Source: Tricholomella constricta (taxonomy: Eukaryota > Basidiomycota > Agaricomycetes > Agaricales > Lyophyllaceae). From it: a DNA stretch of 64,000 nt. The first letter of the stretch is position 1; each line of letters opens with the position of its first letter. The position numbers and the translations under genes were made by a program. The notes below the pieces were generated by a model. The model saw nothing but the letters and a program-made list of their open reading frames with translations, searched no databases and was not told the DNA's origin. The stretch is taken from contig JAACJP010000005.1 of assembly GCA_013368375.1 (NCBI GenBank), forward strand, positions 558,001 through 622,000, written 5' to 3'. Positions 22,138 through 33,949 of the stretch are shown here, piece after piece.

Positions 22138-24326
22138 TTTCATCCTCTCCACACTCTCGTTGTACAGTGTAAGGTCTCCTTTCGTCCGATGCCTGTCAGG
22201 ATTATCTCATCCCATGACATAAAATGCCCGCTCTAAAACAGGCTCGCAGGGACGTAGAGAGAACTCTTTGTCTTTTGATGCGAGCAGCCTCATGTCCTTT
22301 CATGTCCGACTCGGCAGGCGGAAAATTCTCACTATTTCTCACCGCGTTTGCGGTAGATTGCCGTACTTATCTCTACGATCCAGTTACCTCCCGACGATCA
22401 TATGTCTAGCGGGGAAACACGAACTCACCGGACGTGTCTCTTGTCAAAGTATACCATCGGTATCATTTCCCGTCGCCGCTCGTTAGAACTGCAAGTTACT
22501 AGCACTATCTAAAGAAGATTCAGTGTTTGGATCGCACTTATGTTGCCGGACAAGCAGAATTCTTACAGGACCGCTGGTTATGTACAATTGATTTTTTGCC
22601 GAATGAATTGATTTCTGCAGGACGAGTGGTGACATATTTACAATCCTACTTACGTGGCCTCCCCGTTTTACCCGGCGCCACTGCTAGATTTTTTCGATGA
22701 AGATATCAATCCAATTCAATCTTAAATTATCTGCGGCGGCTGCTGACCTGAAAGCAGTATATTTTGATGGATCTCGTCTGGCGACCGATGTGGAGGCAAG
22801 ACGCAAGGGCAATCATCGCCGTTCGTAGGTCTCTGCCTATCCAGCAAATAAATCACGGAGAGGCGAAGAGGCCGACCAAAAAGAAATACAAAGATGGACG
22901 ACGTCTTCTGGTTTTTTATTCACAACGTTTCTTTCAACGTGGCTAAGGTCCATTGTAGAGTTTGCAGAGGTAGGTACGTGAATCCGGCCTCTCTCGGTCG
23001 TCGGGACGCTACCAATTGCGATGGATCAAAATATCATCTAGTATATCCGAAGCGATATCGATGAGATCTGACCTGGGTATGATCTGATCCCATTTTGTGA
23101 AAAGACGCGTCGCGGGTGCGGTAAATCAGCGGAAATTTCGAAAATGAAGCAAGTCGTCAAGGTGTCATCCACGGTGTGGTTGATCCTATTTCTGTTTTGC
23201 CATGCTCGCGGACCACCGCTGAGTATTGAGTGTTGAAAGCCTCATCAACAGTAAACTCGCAACAGGAACCAGGTCTCCATTCATGAATTTCCAACGCTTC
23301 AGAGTTTCAGAGTTTCATGATTCATGAATGACATCGTCCAAGAGCGTTACCATGCAGACGCACACCCACGATCGATCCACAGTATGTCGACGCTAGTCCC
23401 GAAACGCCCAGATAGGTGATCAGCGTACGCGCCGCGGGACGTGAATTCGGGCCATCGGGCCCTGACAGGCCCTGTGATTGCCGGCAGTGAACTGGTTCGC
23501 CCCTTCCTTCATGTCCTCCGCCATGTCCCCTCGCCGTTCTCCACATTGCTTCCATATGAAGGAGCAAATCGGGAACCTGCGCCCCACCTGACTGGTCCCA
23601 GCGTGTCTTCTCCTGTACATTGCTGGCGCCGATCCCGAGTAATTCCTACAAGGTATGGCCCCGGCCCTGCGGATACTACGGAGACATGCCCTGCCTCGTG
23701 GCCTTATTTCCATTTGATGCCAAATGAAAAAAAAAATGTGTCCACTCCAGGCAAAAGGATTTTGGAGCGCCCCGCACGCTGCTGCTGACAGACCCAGCCA
23801 CGGGGCCGGGGATTCGGAGGCTCACGACCGCGCCATGCTTATTTAACATATCTTGCTGTCTGGCTTTGATCATCTGGGGCCACATGTGCACTTCGAACTC
23901 GGCCTCCATTCAAGCCTCATAAAATCCGGCCTTACGACAACAGTCGTCGACGGGCACCCTGCACATTCAAATCCCTGCAGCCTGGAATTCTCTGCAAACA
24001 TCCGAAGCACCGGCGAACTGCGCAAGGCAACACGATCGTGATACGCTTAGCCATAGTACGTATCTATTACTACATACACGTCTCGGCTCGCGTGGCTTTT
24101 AAATCCTGTCTTCGTCTCTCGAGTCTGTCTTTACTTGCCCCTGCCGTCCCATCTTCCCCTCCTTTGCCCCCCTCTCTCTCTTTTTCCCTCGTCGCGCGTT
24201 GCGCGCGTCGTCACTGACCGCCCGCTCGCCATCGCAGATCTCTCTGTCTCTATTGCATACCCAACCAAGGTCTATACCTGTATTCATACCGCGCCCACAG
24301 TAATCAACGCCAACCGAGCCGCAACA
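22138..24326. other. Intergenic, no gene seen
   Basis: About 2.2 kb with only short frames on both strands. Small direct repeats occur near 23300 (CAGAGTTTCAGAGTTTCATGATTCATGA). The last 200 bp are pyrimidine-rich (CCCTCTCTCTCTTTTTCCC at about 24170), as is common just upstream of fungal start sites. Confidence 0.5.
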
Positions 24327-25063
24327 ATGTCCCAGCAACGACCCTCGCTTTTGACGCCCGACGCCAATCCCCTTGAGTACGTCCCACCGTATCTCCAAAC
24401 CACATAACCGAACTAACTACCCACCAATCACTCCACAGTGTTCTCTGCCGCCACTTCAACGTCTCCAGACCCGTGCTTCCACCAGGCACGGGCCCAGACC
24501 TCCCGCCCACCATAACCCTCACGCCACTCGCGCGCACGCACCTCCCCACACACGTCCTCGCCGTCTCGCCCTCCCACCCCACTTCCACTTCCACCTCCAC
24601 CTCCACTCCCGCCCCACTCCTCCTCCCCATCGACGCCGCCCTCTACGCCTCCGGCCTGCGCAGCGAGCTGCCCCTCCCCACCACCTCCTCTCCCCCCCAG
24701 TTGTCCACCCAAACCTCACCACCAACCCTAAAGCTCCCCCTGCTGCCCCTCACAGTCCCGCACCCGCCCACACTGGCTCTGCTGCTCCTCTTCGCATTGG
24801 GGCTGGAGCCCGTGCCGCCCTACCACCTGCTGCCGGCGGCAGCAGTGGAGGAGTTCCCGAACGCGGCGGCGATGGCGCAGGTGCTTGCGCGGGCCCCGAA
24901 CGGGCTGACGGAGCTTGTAAGGCGGAATGAGGGGCTGTGGAAGAATGTGCTGGCGCTTGGGGTGAGGGAGAGGGGCGTGGTGGATACGGTGGGGATGGTG
25001 TGGGGCGTTACGGCGGAGGCGAGGAGGTTGAGGGCTAGGGCTAATGCTAGTGCGGGGAGGTAA
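24327..25063 (+). CDS. Clp1-like protein, short paralogue
   Basis: Exons 24327-24376 and 24439-25063, 224 residues. The layout parallels the minus-strand Clp1-like gene 2 kb away: LPTHVLAVSPSHP corresponds to LPSHMVAVYGPAP, then a Ser/Thr/Pro linker, LLLPIDAALYASGL against VTLYPVHSLYLAAH, LPLTVPHPPTLALLL against VRPLCLPSPGTYP, and near the end NEGLWKNVLALGVRERGVVD against VHGLWQNTCALGIFEDGLWD. Clp1 of Coprinopsis is needed for clamp-cell formation and dikaryon development downstream of the mating-type genes. Whether this shorter, diverged copy shares that role is unknown. It lacks the long basic N-terminus of its neighbour. The start is the only ATG before a consistent splice. Confidence 0.65.
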
Positions 25064-26896
25064 AGGGGTGGATACACTGTGTGCGGGATACCTGCACCCG
25101 CACCCGCACTTGCACCTGCACCTGTGCGTGACTCATCGACGCCCGGCATTGGGAAAATACACGACACGACTTGGAGGCCGGGCTGCTACAGGTGCGACAA
25201 CAACCGACTTTGCTGCCGCCTCCCACCCTTCCCTTCATTCTTCGTTTCCACGACACTTGCACGACCCCTGGCTCTGATCTCGAAAAGATTCGCTTCCATC
25301 GTCTTTCTCTCTTTTTATCTTCCTCTTTTCCCTTTTTCTTCTTTGTCTTTCTTTCTTTTCTCCCAACTCGTTGCTTTTGACTGATATGTTTATAATCTAT
25401 ACCTATACCTATATTTATGCCTATATATCCCTAATCCACGTCCCCCCCTGCGCCCTTTTCTCCTCCCCGCACCTGGACTCGAGTTCCTGTCTCTGCTTTT
25501 GCTTTCTTCACCCTTTTCCCTATTGCTCTTTAAGTCTTGCTCTTGCTCCTAGTTCCTCGTTCCTAATTAGTTATCCGTTCCCTGCCTCATACTGGCTACA
25601 CTCGCACTACATCTAATCCGCCCCCTCGTCCCCTCATCCCCTCATCCCCTCACCCTCCCGCCGTACTAATAGTAATACCCCACACCCCCACGCCTCATCC
25701 ACGTCCACGTCTCCTCACGCAATCGACAACATCACGTCTCCTTTCCTCATTCCCCCCCCGTTCATCCCATCCCATCCCATCCCACATATCTTGTAATTAT
25801 AATGTCGCACCGTACGTATCCGGACACGCTCAGCAATAAAATGAATTCACACCACACCACACCACACCATACTCGAAGCGCCCTCTAGTCGCTCTTAGGA
25901 TCAATGTCAAGGTCAAGCCACTCTTGCTTCGAACCAACTCAACTCAACTGACCAACAAGTCCAACAACACCTTTTGAATCCGCGACCGTTCGAATTCGTT
26001 TCATGACGCGCGACCCATGGCGCAAGCCCCCGTCCCATCCATCCATGCTCAAGTCTCCAAGTCCCAAGTCCCGCGTTCTAACCGCCTCCCTCGCGCCGCC
26101 GTCAACGATGCGCTTCCGTTCGTTTTGGATCTTGGATCTTGAATCTTGGGACTTGGGACTTGGGACTTGGGACTGAGAGTTTGGGGGCTTTGAACGTTGA
26201 ACGTTGAACGTTTCACAGCTTCAAAGCTTCAAGTTCCAAGTCCAAACCCGAGGTTTAGATTAGCGAAGGCTTTCAAAGGTCTGCTTGCTCAATAGTCCGA
26301 ACTTTGTGGGCAGACGCTCAAAGAGGGGGAAGAGGGGGGGGGCTCGGAGGGAACCAAAGCGATGCCGATGCCGATTCCAAACTACTACTTAAATCTTTCG
26401 AAATAACTGTACTTACTATTTACTATTTACAGGTTTTCAATGCATTCATGATCAACGTTCAACTGCGGGTTCAAGCCCGGGCGTACGTGTGGTGGCACTG
26501 GTTGGATATATGCGGTCCCATTGAGAGAGCCCCTTTATAGGTATTGGAGCACTTTTGGTACGAGTCCAAGTCGACGTCAACTTGAAATCCCTTCGTCGGA
26601 CTCGACTTTTGCATTCAGAACTACGTTGCGAAGTCATATTCGAATGTTTTTATTACTTTTCCGAGTTTCGTACGTATGTAGCGTATGTATGTATGTATCG
26701 TATGTGCATAAACCATAAAAAAAGTACACGAGTTTACTTGTATTGATAATGATGATGGATGGTGTGGTGTGGTGTGATGTTCTACATAATAATATCGAAT
26801 AAAAAGAGGCGGCGGCTGAAAACACTGCCAATGCGCGTGCGTGGGTGGATATAAATTGCATGCCGGGGTATCCCAAAATCTCCCAACCTTCCCTCC
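25064..26896. other. Intergenic between convergent Clp1-like genes
   Basis: No gene. It contains pyrimidine-rich tracts (25300-25560), CATCCC and CACAC simple repeats (25755-25870), stacked copies of GGGACTT with opposite-strand partners (26050-26260, listed) and a GTAT microsatellite (26675-26695). The likely 3' ends of both flanking genes fall here. Confidence 0.6.
26050..26260. repeat. Foldback made of short tandem words
   Basis: TCCAAGTCCCAAGTCCC near 26056 is the reverse complement of the stacked GGGACTTGGGACTTGGGA at about 26147-26173. Further copies (GTTGAACGTTGAACGTTGAACG, then CAAGTTCCAAGTCC) follow. Arms could fold into a hairpin with a loop of roughly 80 bp. Confidence 0.6.
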
Positions 26897-28271
26897 TCAA
26901 GCCTGCTGCGCCTGAGGCACATCGTCCCCCAAGACCGCATCAACCCCGACCTCAGTAGCCAGCGCAATCGCACACAGCAGGACCTTCCACGCCCGATCAA
27001 TGACGTCCCACAGGCCATCCTCGAAGATCCCCAACGCACACGTGTTCTGCCACAGCCCGTGCACGAGCAGGGCGTGCTGCAGCAGGGCTTGGGGCGTGTA
27101 TGTTTGTGCTAGGCGGTGGGCGTATGGGATGAGGTGTTTTCGGTGTTCCTGTTCTTGTTCCTGTTCCTCTGGGGATGGGGATGAGGATGGGGACGGGGAC
27201 GGGGAAGAGGGGAACTGGAGGAGCGAGGCGGGTGGAGGTGTGGGGAGGAGGGACGCGAGGAGGGTGTCTGTGCGTTTTGTGTAGAGGTACGCGGAGAGGC
27301 GGGGGTAGGTTCCGGGGGAGGGGAGGCAGAGTGGGCGGACGGGGACGGTATAGGAGACGGAGGACGCGCCGGGTGCGACTGTTGGTGTGGATGTCGAAGT
27401 GGATGTGGGGGGGAAGGGCGGGAGGCGGGCACAGTGGGCTGCGAGGTAGAGGGAGTGCACTGGGTAGAGGGTCACTTTGCGTTTGGGTGCGGGGGTTGAG
27501 GAGGATGTGGATGGGGAAGGGGAAGGGTTTTTGGGTGCGGGCCCGTAGACGGCGACCATGTGGCTGGGGAGGGCGGTGGTGAGATCGTGCACGACAATGT
27601 TGAGCTCTTTGGGGAGCGCATCTGTTGTAGTGGAGGCGCGCACGCTAGACAGTGTTCTCAGGAGTCTATAAAACAAATCTAGTCAGTATATCTTTCTATA
27701 TCGCAAAAGGAGGCAAGTAGACGCACTGAGGCCCAAAGGCTTCGAGACCTTCACGGAGGTAGACGGGGTTAACGTCTGTGAGCTCCGGGTCTGCGGCGAG
27801 GAGAGCCTCGCGCGAGATCTCGCAGTACTCGGGACGGCCGAGCTCCTTGGGGAGCATGACAGGAATGATGTTATTGGAAGTCGAGGTCGACTCGCCGTCG
27901 GCCATTTCGACGTCGGCAATCGGATGCGGAGCGATGCTCTTCATCTTGAAACGGAGCGAGGCAGCGGGAGCCTTGGTGCGCTTGCGGCGCGCGGCCTGCT
28001 CTGCGTTGTATTTGGCGGGGTTGCCGCCGGTGGTGGTGGAGGCGGTGGTGCGGGCGCGGCGGCGGTGGCGCCCGTCATTGAGTGTGGAGCGCAGGCGGGA
28101 AGAGAGGGATTTGGTGGGGAGCACCGAGGCGGGCGGGGTGTTCTCGGCATTGCTGGCAATGCGCTTTGCAAAGTTGGATTGGAGGACCATGGTGGTTATG
28201 GATATTGATATGGCGTCGGCGGGAGGAGAGTTGGTTGAACTGGCGGGAAAGTGAGGCGGTAAACGATCCAT
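26897..28271 (-). CDS. Clp1-like protein
   Basis: Exon 1 is 28271-27727 and exon 2 is 27665-26897 on the minus strand: 437 residues from the first ATG, or 410 from the in-frame ATG at 28190 (MVLQSNFAKRIASN), which may be the true start. The N-terminal third is basic and disordered (RRRARTTAS, ARRKRTKAP), then acidic. The conserved part starts at REALLAADPELTDVNPVYL, continues through ALPKELNIVVHDLTTALPSH and KVTLYPVHSLYLAAHCARLP, and ends with a helical block QALLQHALLVHGLWQNTCAL...VIDRAWKVLLCAIALAT. I recognise this as the Clp1-like family, named after Coprinopsis clampless1, a regulator of clamp formation in the dikaryon. Biochemical activity is not established. It is convergent with the shorter paralogue at 24.3-25.1 kb. 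Confidence 0.75.
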
Positions 28272-31200
28272 TTATATGACTTCACCAGGCGAAAACCAAT
28301 TCGTGCAATCCTCGACTTGGAATTGCCACGTATGGATATTCCAAGCAAGAATAAATACACGAGGCTCGTGGATTGTTGCCGTTTATGGAAGTTTTCGACA
28401 CCAATCGTGACGTGACGGATTTGTATTGCTGACTGCCATCACAACCTATTCATTCATTATGCGGCTAACCACCATCTCCGCAGAGGGCTTTCTGTGTATG
28501 AGCCATTGTTCCCTTCTGACTTCTTCCAATCTCGAGTCCGTCCCGAGCGCCACAAGCACACCGCGACCCGTTTCTCCTTTTCAAAAAATACAATGTATCT
28601 CGCCATCCCGAGTCTCCCAAGAAACGCAGCGGGAGAACTTTCATGAACTCACCCAGGCCGGAAGTAATGGCGACTAGCTGGCTGTATAATGCCCACTTTG
28701 CCTCGAATTCCATCCGTGTCGGCCCCTGTCGTGCTTGGCGGCTCTCGTGCCCATTACAATGCATTGTCGAACGTCGTCCTCGACTTTACCTGGCTCCGCT
28801 TTGGTTTTCATTGTATAGCGTTTCAGTCCAAGCTCCACAATGATGTCTATTTCTGCAACCCCAGGAGCAGCGCGTGGCGTACTTGGAACGTGCGCACGTG
28901 GCGTGCTTACAAGTTTAAACGAGAATCATATCAATGCAATCAGGTCGACCTATTCTACCCTGACTGGCGCAATTCACAACCTAGCTGCGAATGTCATTGC
29001 ATGCCTGGCCTCATGTATGCAGTAGTATCATGGGACTCGAGGACAGGCACCATAACAACCTCACAAGACATATTTCCTGTATGCTGGTATACGGTTTACT
29101 GACCCATTGTTCCCTTATTCCGCACGCGCCACCACCCGCATCGTTCCTCCTTTGCAGGCAACAACAACCTACGTCGCCTTCCTGCAGCCAGCAAGCCACG
29201 ACACGCTCCCCGTCAAGTTAACTTGGCTATTGCCCCCACAATGACGACGACACTGGGAGAATGGGATTGCTTCATGGCCCGGGCCTACTCCAGTTCGGCG
29301 TTGTTCGGTCTCCCACACCCACCGAGCTTCGTCCATCATGCATCATGCATCATCCATCGGCCTGCCATCTGACTTCATCTGCGTTTCTTCGCTTTCCAGG
29401 TGACACCCAAGTGCCGGGTCGAATCTGATCCACGAACGTGTAATGTGTAATTTTATCCTGATCGCTGCACGCAGGCTCCACCGTGGCGGAGACTATGTAT
29501 GCACCTCGCCTCACCAGCGCGTCTTTGTGGCGTGCGGACGGGCGTCTCGTTTTTACAAGGATTTTGAACGTGTTACTTATGATACTTGCAAAAAACGCGA
29601 CGTCGGTGCTGCATCTTGGGTTGTCTCGGACGCTGGCACTTTCCACGTATAGATCAGCTGCAAGTGTCGCTGCATTCCTGGCCTTGTGTATGCTGCATAG
29701 CACCACAGGGATCGAGGACAGGGCTCGAGGACAGGCCGGGCATCGTACCGACCTCGGAGACATTTTCATTGTATGCTCATGCTCCGTTTACGGTCATCGA
29801 CCCATTGTTCTCCTTACTTCAACACGCGAACCGTTCCATTGCCATCCGCCCGCCCGAGCGCCATATAGTTGCGCATCTGCACGACAACGACTGCTCCGCT
29901 CCGTAAGCGTAAGCACACCTTGTGACGCCCACTCGCCGGCATGCGTTCCTCCTCTTCACATAACAAACAACAACATATCTCGCCATTTCTAGTTTCCGCA
30001 ACAACGCAAGCTCAATCAGCGGGAGAAAACCATGGAACATTCTCGAACCTACCCACGGCGGATGTGCCGGCGGTCACGGTAGCTGCCTGTACAATGCTCA
30101 CTTTACCTCGAGTTCCATTCGTCGTGCTTGGCGCCTCTCATGATGACGATCACAACGCATCGTCGAACGTTATCTGCCACTTTCCCTTCCAGCTAAGTAC
30201 CTGCAGCTGCAGACAGCTCAGAAACTGGCTTTTGGTTTTTCAGTCTCGTATAGCGCCTCGTTGCTGCGTGTAGGCTTCCTCGGCGACATTTAGTACTAGT
30301 GCACCCTCACAAGCAGCGCGTGGCGTGCGGATGGGGCGTGCAGTGCTTCCAAATTTCCACGAGAATTATTTCAATGCAATAACCCCGACCTATTCTACCC
30401 CGACTGGTGCATTTCACCACCTAGCATGCAGCACCATACATAGGACTCGGGGACAGGCACCACACCAACCTCCGAGTCACAAGGACATCTTTCCTGTATG
30501 CTCATGCTCCGTCACTGTTTTTTGATGTCATGACCTATTGTTTCCTTATTTCATTCAGCACGCGCAGCCCACTCACCCGCATAGGCGGCCTTGCCTCCTT
30601 TCAGACAACAAGAACCTATGTCGCCAGCCCCGACACGCTCCCGGCTCAGCCCCTCACTATCGCCCCATCAACGACGACGAGACTGGGGAACTCGGGCGGG
30701 GATTGTTTCGCGGTAAGGGCCTATTCGTTGGGTCTGGGTCTTCACCACCCAAACCAAGTTCAAGCCCTGTCGAAAGATCTTCTCAGCGATGAAGCGGATA
30801 TTTTATAAAGAAGACATCTCGTACACGCATCAAATTGAATTGCCCTTGCGTATATTCATCATCTCGCATTATATCCGATGCCTTAACTATTATATTCAAC
30901 TTTTACGACGCGCCACGAGGATTACGAATTATGAATTCACGAGAGACTTCGGCCGGTCTGTACTAATTGTTCCATCTCTTTCTGTATATGTATTTCCTTT
31001 CCTTTTTATTCTTACGACGCTCTGATGGTCATGGCTTACGTAGTACTAAGTACTGCCTATCATGACATGACCTATTCATATACCTCCGCTTCATCGCATC
31101 ACAATCTCAGTCGATTCTTGCTTTCACCATAACACTGAGGATGTACGTATATTCATTTTATCGTGTCTTCTTTCATACTCATCCAGTATTCCTAGTCCGT

Positions 31201-31286
31201 ACTCTAGGTATACTGAATGCTTCCTGTTTCTTACTTTCACTCTAACATTAAGGATTCCGTATTCCAGTCTAGATTGCACTTGATCG
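28272..31286. other. Non-coding region with triplicated segment
   Basis: No supported gene. Most of it is a diverged segment present three times (listed). Past 30800 the sequence is AT-rich. A shorter pair of repeats, CTTGCTTTCACCATAACACT (31116) and CTTACTTTCACTCTAACATT (31231), lies just before the HET gene. Confidence 0.55.
28430..30790. repeat. Three diverged tandem copies of a roughly 700-bp segment
   Basis: Matching landmarks recur in order. GAGGACAGG with a nearby CCTGTATGCT-type word occurs at about 29039, 29713 and 30447. TCAATGCAAT...CGACCTATTCTACCC occurs at 28940 and 30370. AATGCCCACTTTGCCTCGA at 28688 matches AATGCTCACTTTACCTCGA at about 30095. The spacing is about 670-735 bp. 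No copy carries a continuous frame, so this is decayed sequence of unknown origin. Confidence 0.65.
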
Positions 31287-33059
31287 ATGAACTCCAGTAT
31301 GCACGTCCGCACTCCCGAAGAACGCTACCTTTCCCAATTTCAAGAGCGCTCCGATCCGCAAATCTCCTCGAGCGCCCATCCATTTACAATATACCCCGAC
31401 AATGCAAGCACCAGCACCGGAAGTAGTGAAGTAACTCTCCAAGGCAGTTTTAGCGGGCGACTTTGTATCCCATCCTCCCTCGCCGACCAGCCCTGTCGGA
31501 GTCTCGACCTCGATAGCCTCTTATATCAACTCAATGATATAATGGGCACCACGTATCCCCTAACAGAGCCTATTGCGATCCATCTTCAAGAATGTATAAC
31601 TCGCAACGACGACTTTGGCACGGCATACGCCCGTCTGCGCCCACACTGGTATTCAGATTTTGCGACGCTCCAGATAAAGATTGAAGAAGCTGAGGCGAAC
31701 GATAAAAGAGCGCGCTCCGAAGCTCTCAACGAGACAAAAGATCAGATTATTAACGTTGAAATTCCTCCTCGACGAGTTTGGGATCTGTACTCCAATCGCG
31801 TGATTCCTAGGTGGTGGGCCGCACCACCCCATGAACCTCAGAAGAAGGGCAAACTTGTCGTCCCCGTATCGCATGCGTGGGTCGAGATCGGTGCTCGAGT
31901 GGACATCAGCACCTCGATCAACAGCCACCTGTGGCCAGTGCCAGTGCCTTCCGATTCGAGTTTGGAGCGCGTCCGAATCGAGTTGCTGAACTTGGACTTG
32001 GAATATGTGTGGCTTGATGTCCTCTGCCTGAGGCAACGAGGAGATCCAGAGAACGAAGAGATCCGTCTTGAGGAATGGACCCTGGATGTACCCACCATTG
32101 GGCACGTGTATCGCCAGGATCCATGGGACGACCGGGTCGTGGTGTACTTCAATGGTCTCGGACGACCCTTTCGGATTCAGAACTTGGATGGTGAACGGCA
32201 CTGGCTGAATCGGGCTTGGACTGTACAGGAGGCGGGGCATGACATGATCATTGGGGGCCAGACACCCACATCTCCAACAGCAGTCGAGCAGCGCAACTCC
32301 AATCGCGATTACCAAAGATTCTACCAACGAATGGATATAGCCAAGTAGCCTACTGGCATCAACATCCACACCATATCCCAGCTCGTAAATATCATGCGCG
32401 AGCGCTATGCTACGACAGAGCTTGACAAGATCGCCGGTATCGCTTACCTCGTGCGTCCCGGACGCATACAGATATATAACGAGAAGCAGTCTGTCGAAGA
32501 TGCGTGGGCGGCCCTCATCGCTGTCATGGGCATCGTGCATCGTGCACATCTCTTCTATTGGTATCCAGTTGCGGGAACCGATCGGTATGCCTGGGCCCCG
32601 TCATGGGCGCAAATGATGGAAGAACTCGTTCCGCCTGCTGAGGTCGGCATAATGGACATGGGCCGGTTCGAATTCGACGCCGCGACAAAGTCATGCAAGG
32701 GATATTGCAACGTCTTTAACGACGCTTTCGTCTTGAGGTTGGATTCTTCAGTTTCAGACCCTGTGGCCCGGGGTACGAGTTCATGCGACGACAAGGTAGA
32801 GCGTAGGGGTAAAGTCGTGGTTACAGATAAAGCGGGACAGGCCCACGAGTTTGGTGTTATCGCCAATCATCGGAAAACCATTTCAGAGGCCGCTCGTTAT
32901 GTCCTCGTTTTGTCCAATTGGTTTGGTTTTCTGGCCGTGGGTACAAAAGACGGGGCGGGTCGGTTCCGTAAGATATGTGTGATTTGTGTTACTGGTGGGG
33001 AGACGCAACATGGGGCTATGGAAGCTATTTGTGGAAGAGAGGATGTCATTTTTGCTTGA
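31287..33059 (+). pseudogene. HET-domain gene broken by an in-frame stop
   Basis: A single frame runs from the ATG at 31287 to TGA at 33059, interrupted only by TAG at 32346-32348. The HET (heterokaryon incompatibility) domain is clear: VPVSHAWVEIGARVD, INSHLWPVPVP, LEYVWLDVLCLRQRGD, WTLDVPTIGHVY, VVVYFNGLGRPF and HWLNRAWTVQEAG. After the stop, homologous-looking sequence resumes at once (INIHTISQLVNIMRERYATT, ELDKIAGIAYLVRP) and continues 220 residues. No GT-AG pair removes the stop while keeping frame. The only nearby candidate is 37 nt and shifts into another stop. Without readthrough the product is 353 residues, keeping the HET core but losing the C-terminal half. HET proteins trigger cell death on fusion with unlike strains or act in immune-like responses. 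Confidence 0.85.
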
Positions 33060-33399
33060 GAACAACAGTGTGTCTTGTGAAAATGTCCTTATTTTTCGCT
33101 CGTCCTTTAAGCCATTGACTTTTCTATGATAGCTCTCATGACGGATTTTCTCCTGATCCTCCTTATGACGAGGCCTCGTCCATCGGCCTGCCGTTCCCTG
33201 CCTTTTTTGCTTCAGCGAGCGAACACAACAGTTGAAGCAGCTCAATCCGAGTCGGCGTGAAATCATAAATCATGAAACTTTTCTTGAACTCAAGCAGGAA
33301 GCGGCGGTAGTACCGGTGCGGAGCTGGCTGGTATACAACAAGACGCAATAGACAGTTGACATTTGACGCGGACGCTTCGGCCGGTCTGATATCAGTCTA

Positions 33400-33949
33400 T
33401 CTTGCAAAACGGTGTCAGCATCAGGTGTTATCGCCGTGCTTAGCATTCAAATAACATACGGCGCAACACTTGCCAGGCACGCTAATGCAGTAGCAAGGAT
33501 CATTTTGACATTCCATGTTGAGCATGTCATAGAGACGGTCATTCGGCTGAGGTCCCCGACATGTAACGGTTCGATCTGCAATTTCTCGAGTAACAGGTCG
33601 ATCCGCGTCTCCGCCAAATATCGTTCTACGTTTAATGTAATGGATCCATCATAATCAAGGCTAAATTCTTCCCGGATGGGTGAAATCCGGCGTTGCGCAG
33701 TCTCTCTGCTCCAATGAAGTGCCAGTGTGGGATCGAGATGCTAGCAAGGAGCGCCTTGAAACCTGCTCTCGCTATCCCGAGACTGCCAAATATCGACAGT
33801 GGCGAGGCAGCGGCGTATAGGTAGCCGTCCGATAAAGCAGAACCAACATGCTCGTCGCATTGGTCTGTTCCAAGCAATGGGAGAAGCGCAGATATGTCTT
33901 GAATCCCAGTGGTCAGAGTTGTGCCAATTCCAGTCAAAAAATCATCCAT
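33400..33949 (-). pseudogene. Truncated paralogue of the membrane-protein gene at 56.9 kb
   Basis: From ATG at 33949 the minus strand reads MDDFLTGIGTTLTTGIQDIS, then ALLPLLGTDQCDEHVGSAL, DGYLYAAASPLSIFGSLG and FHPSGKNLALIMMDP, nearly identical to residues 1-103 of the intact gene at 56947. Just after this (about 33640) a frameshift occurs. The other frame continues as YLAETRIDLLLEKLQ and then STWNVKMIL...APYV before stopping near the first membrane segment. The remaining 440 residues are absent. It is convergent with the HET gene, about 340 bp beyond its stop. Confidence 0.88.

Noticed and set aside
32345..32381. A 37-nt intron removing the TAG in the HET gene
   Set aside because: Too short, and the splice shifts into an immediate new stop.
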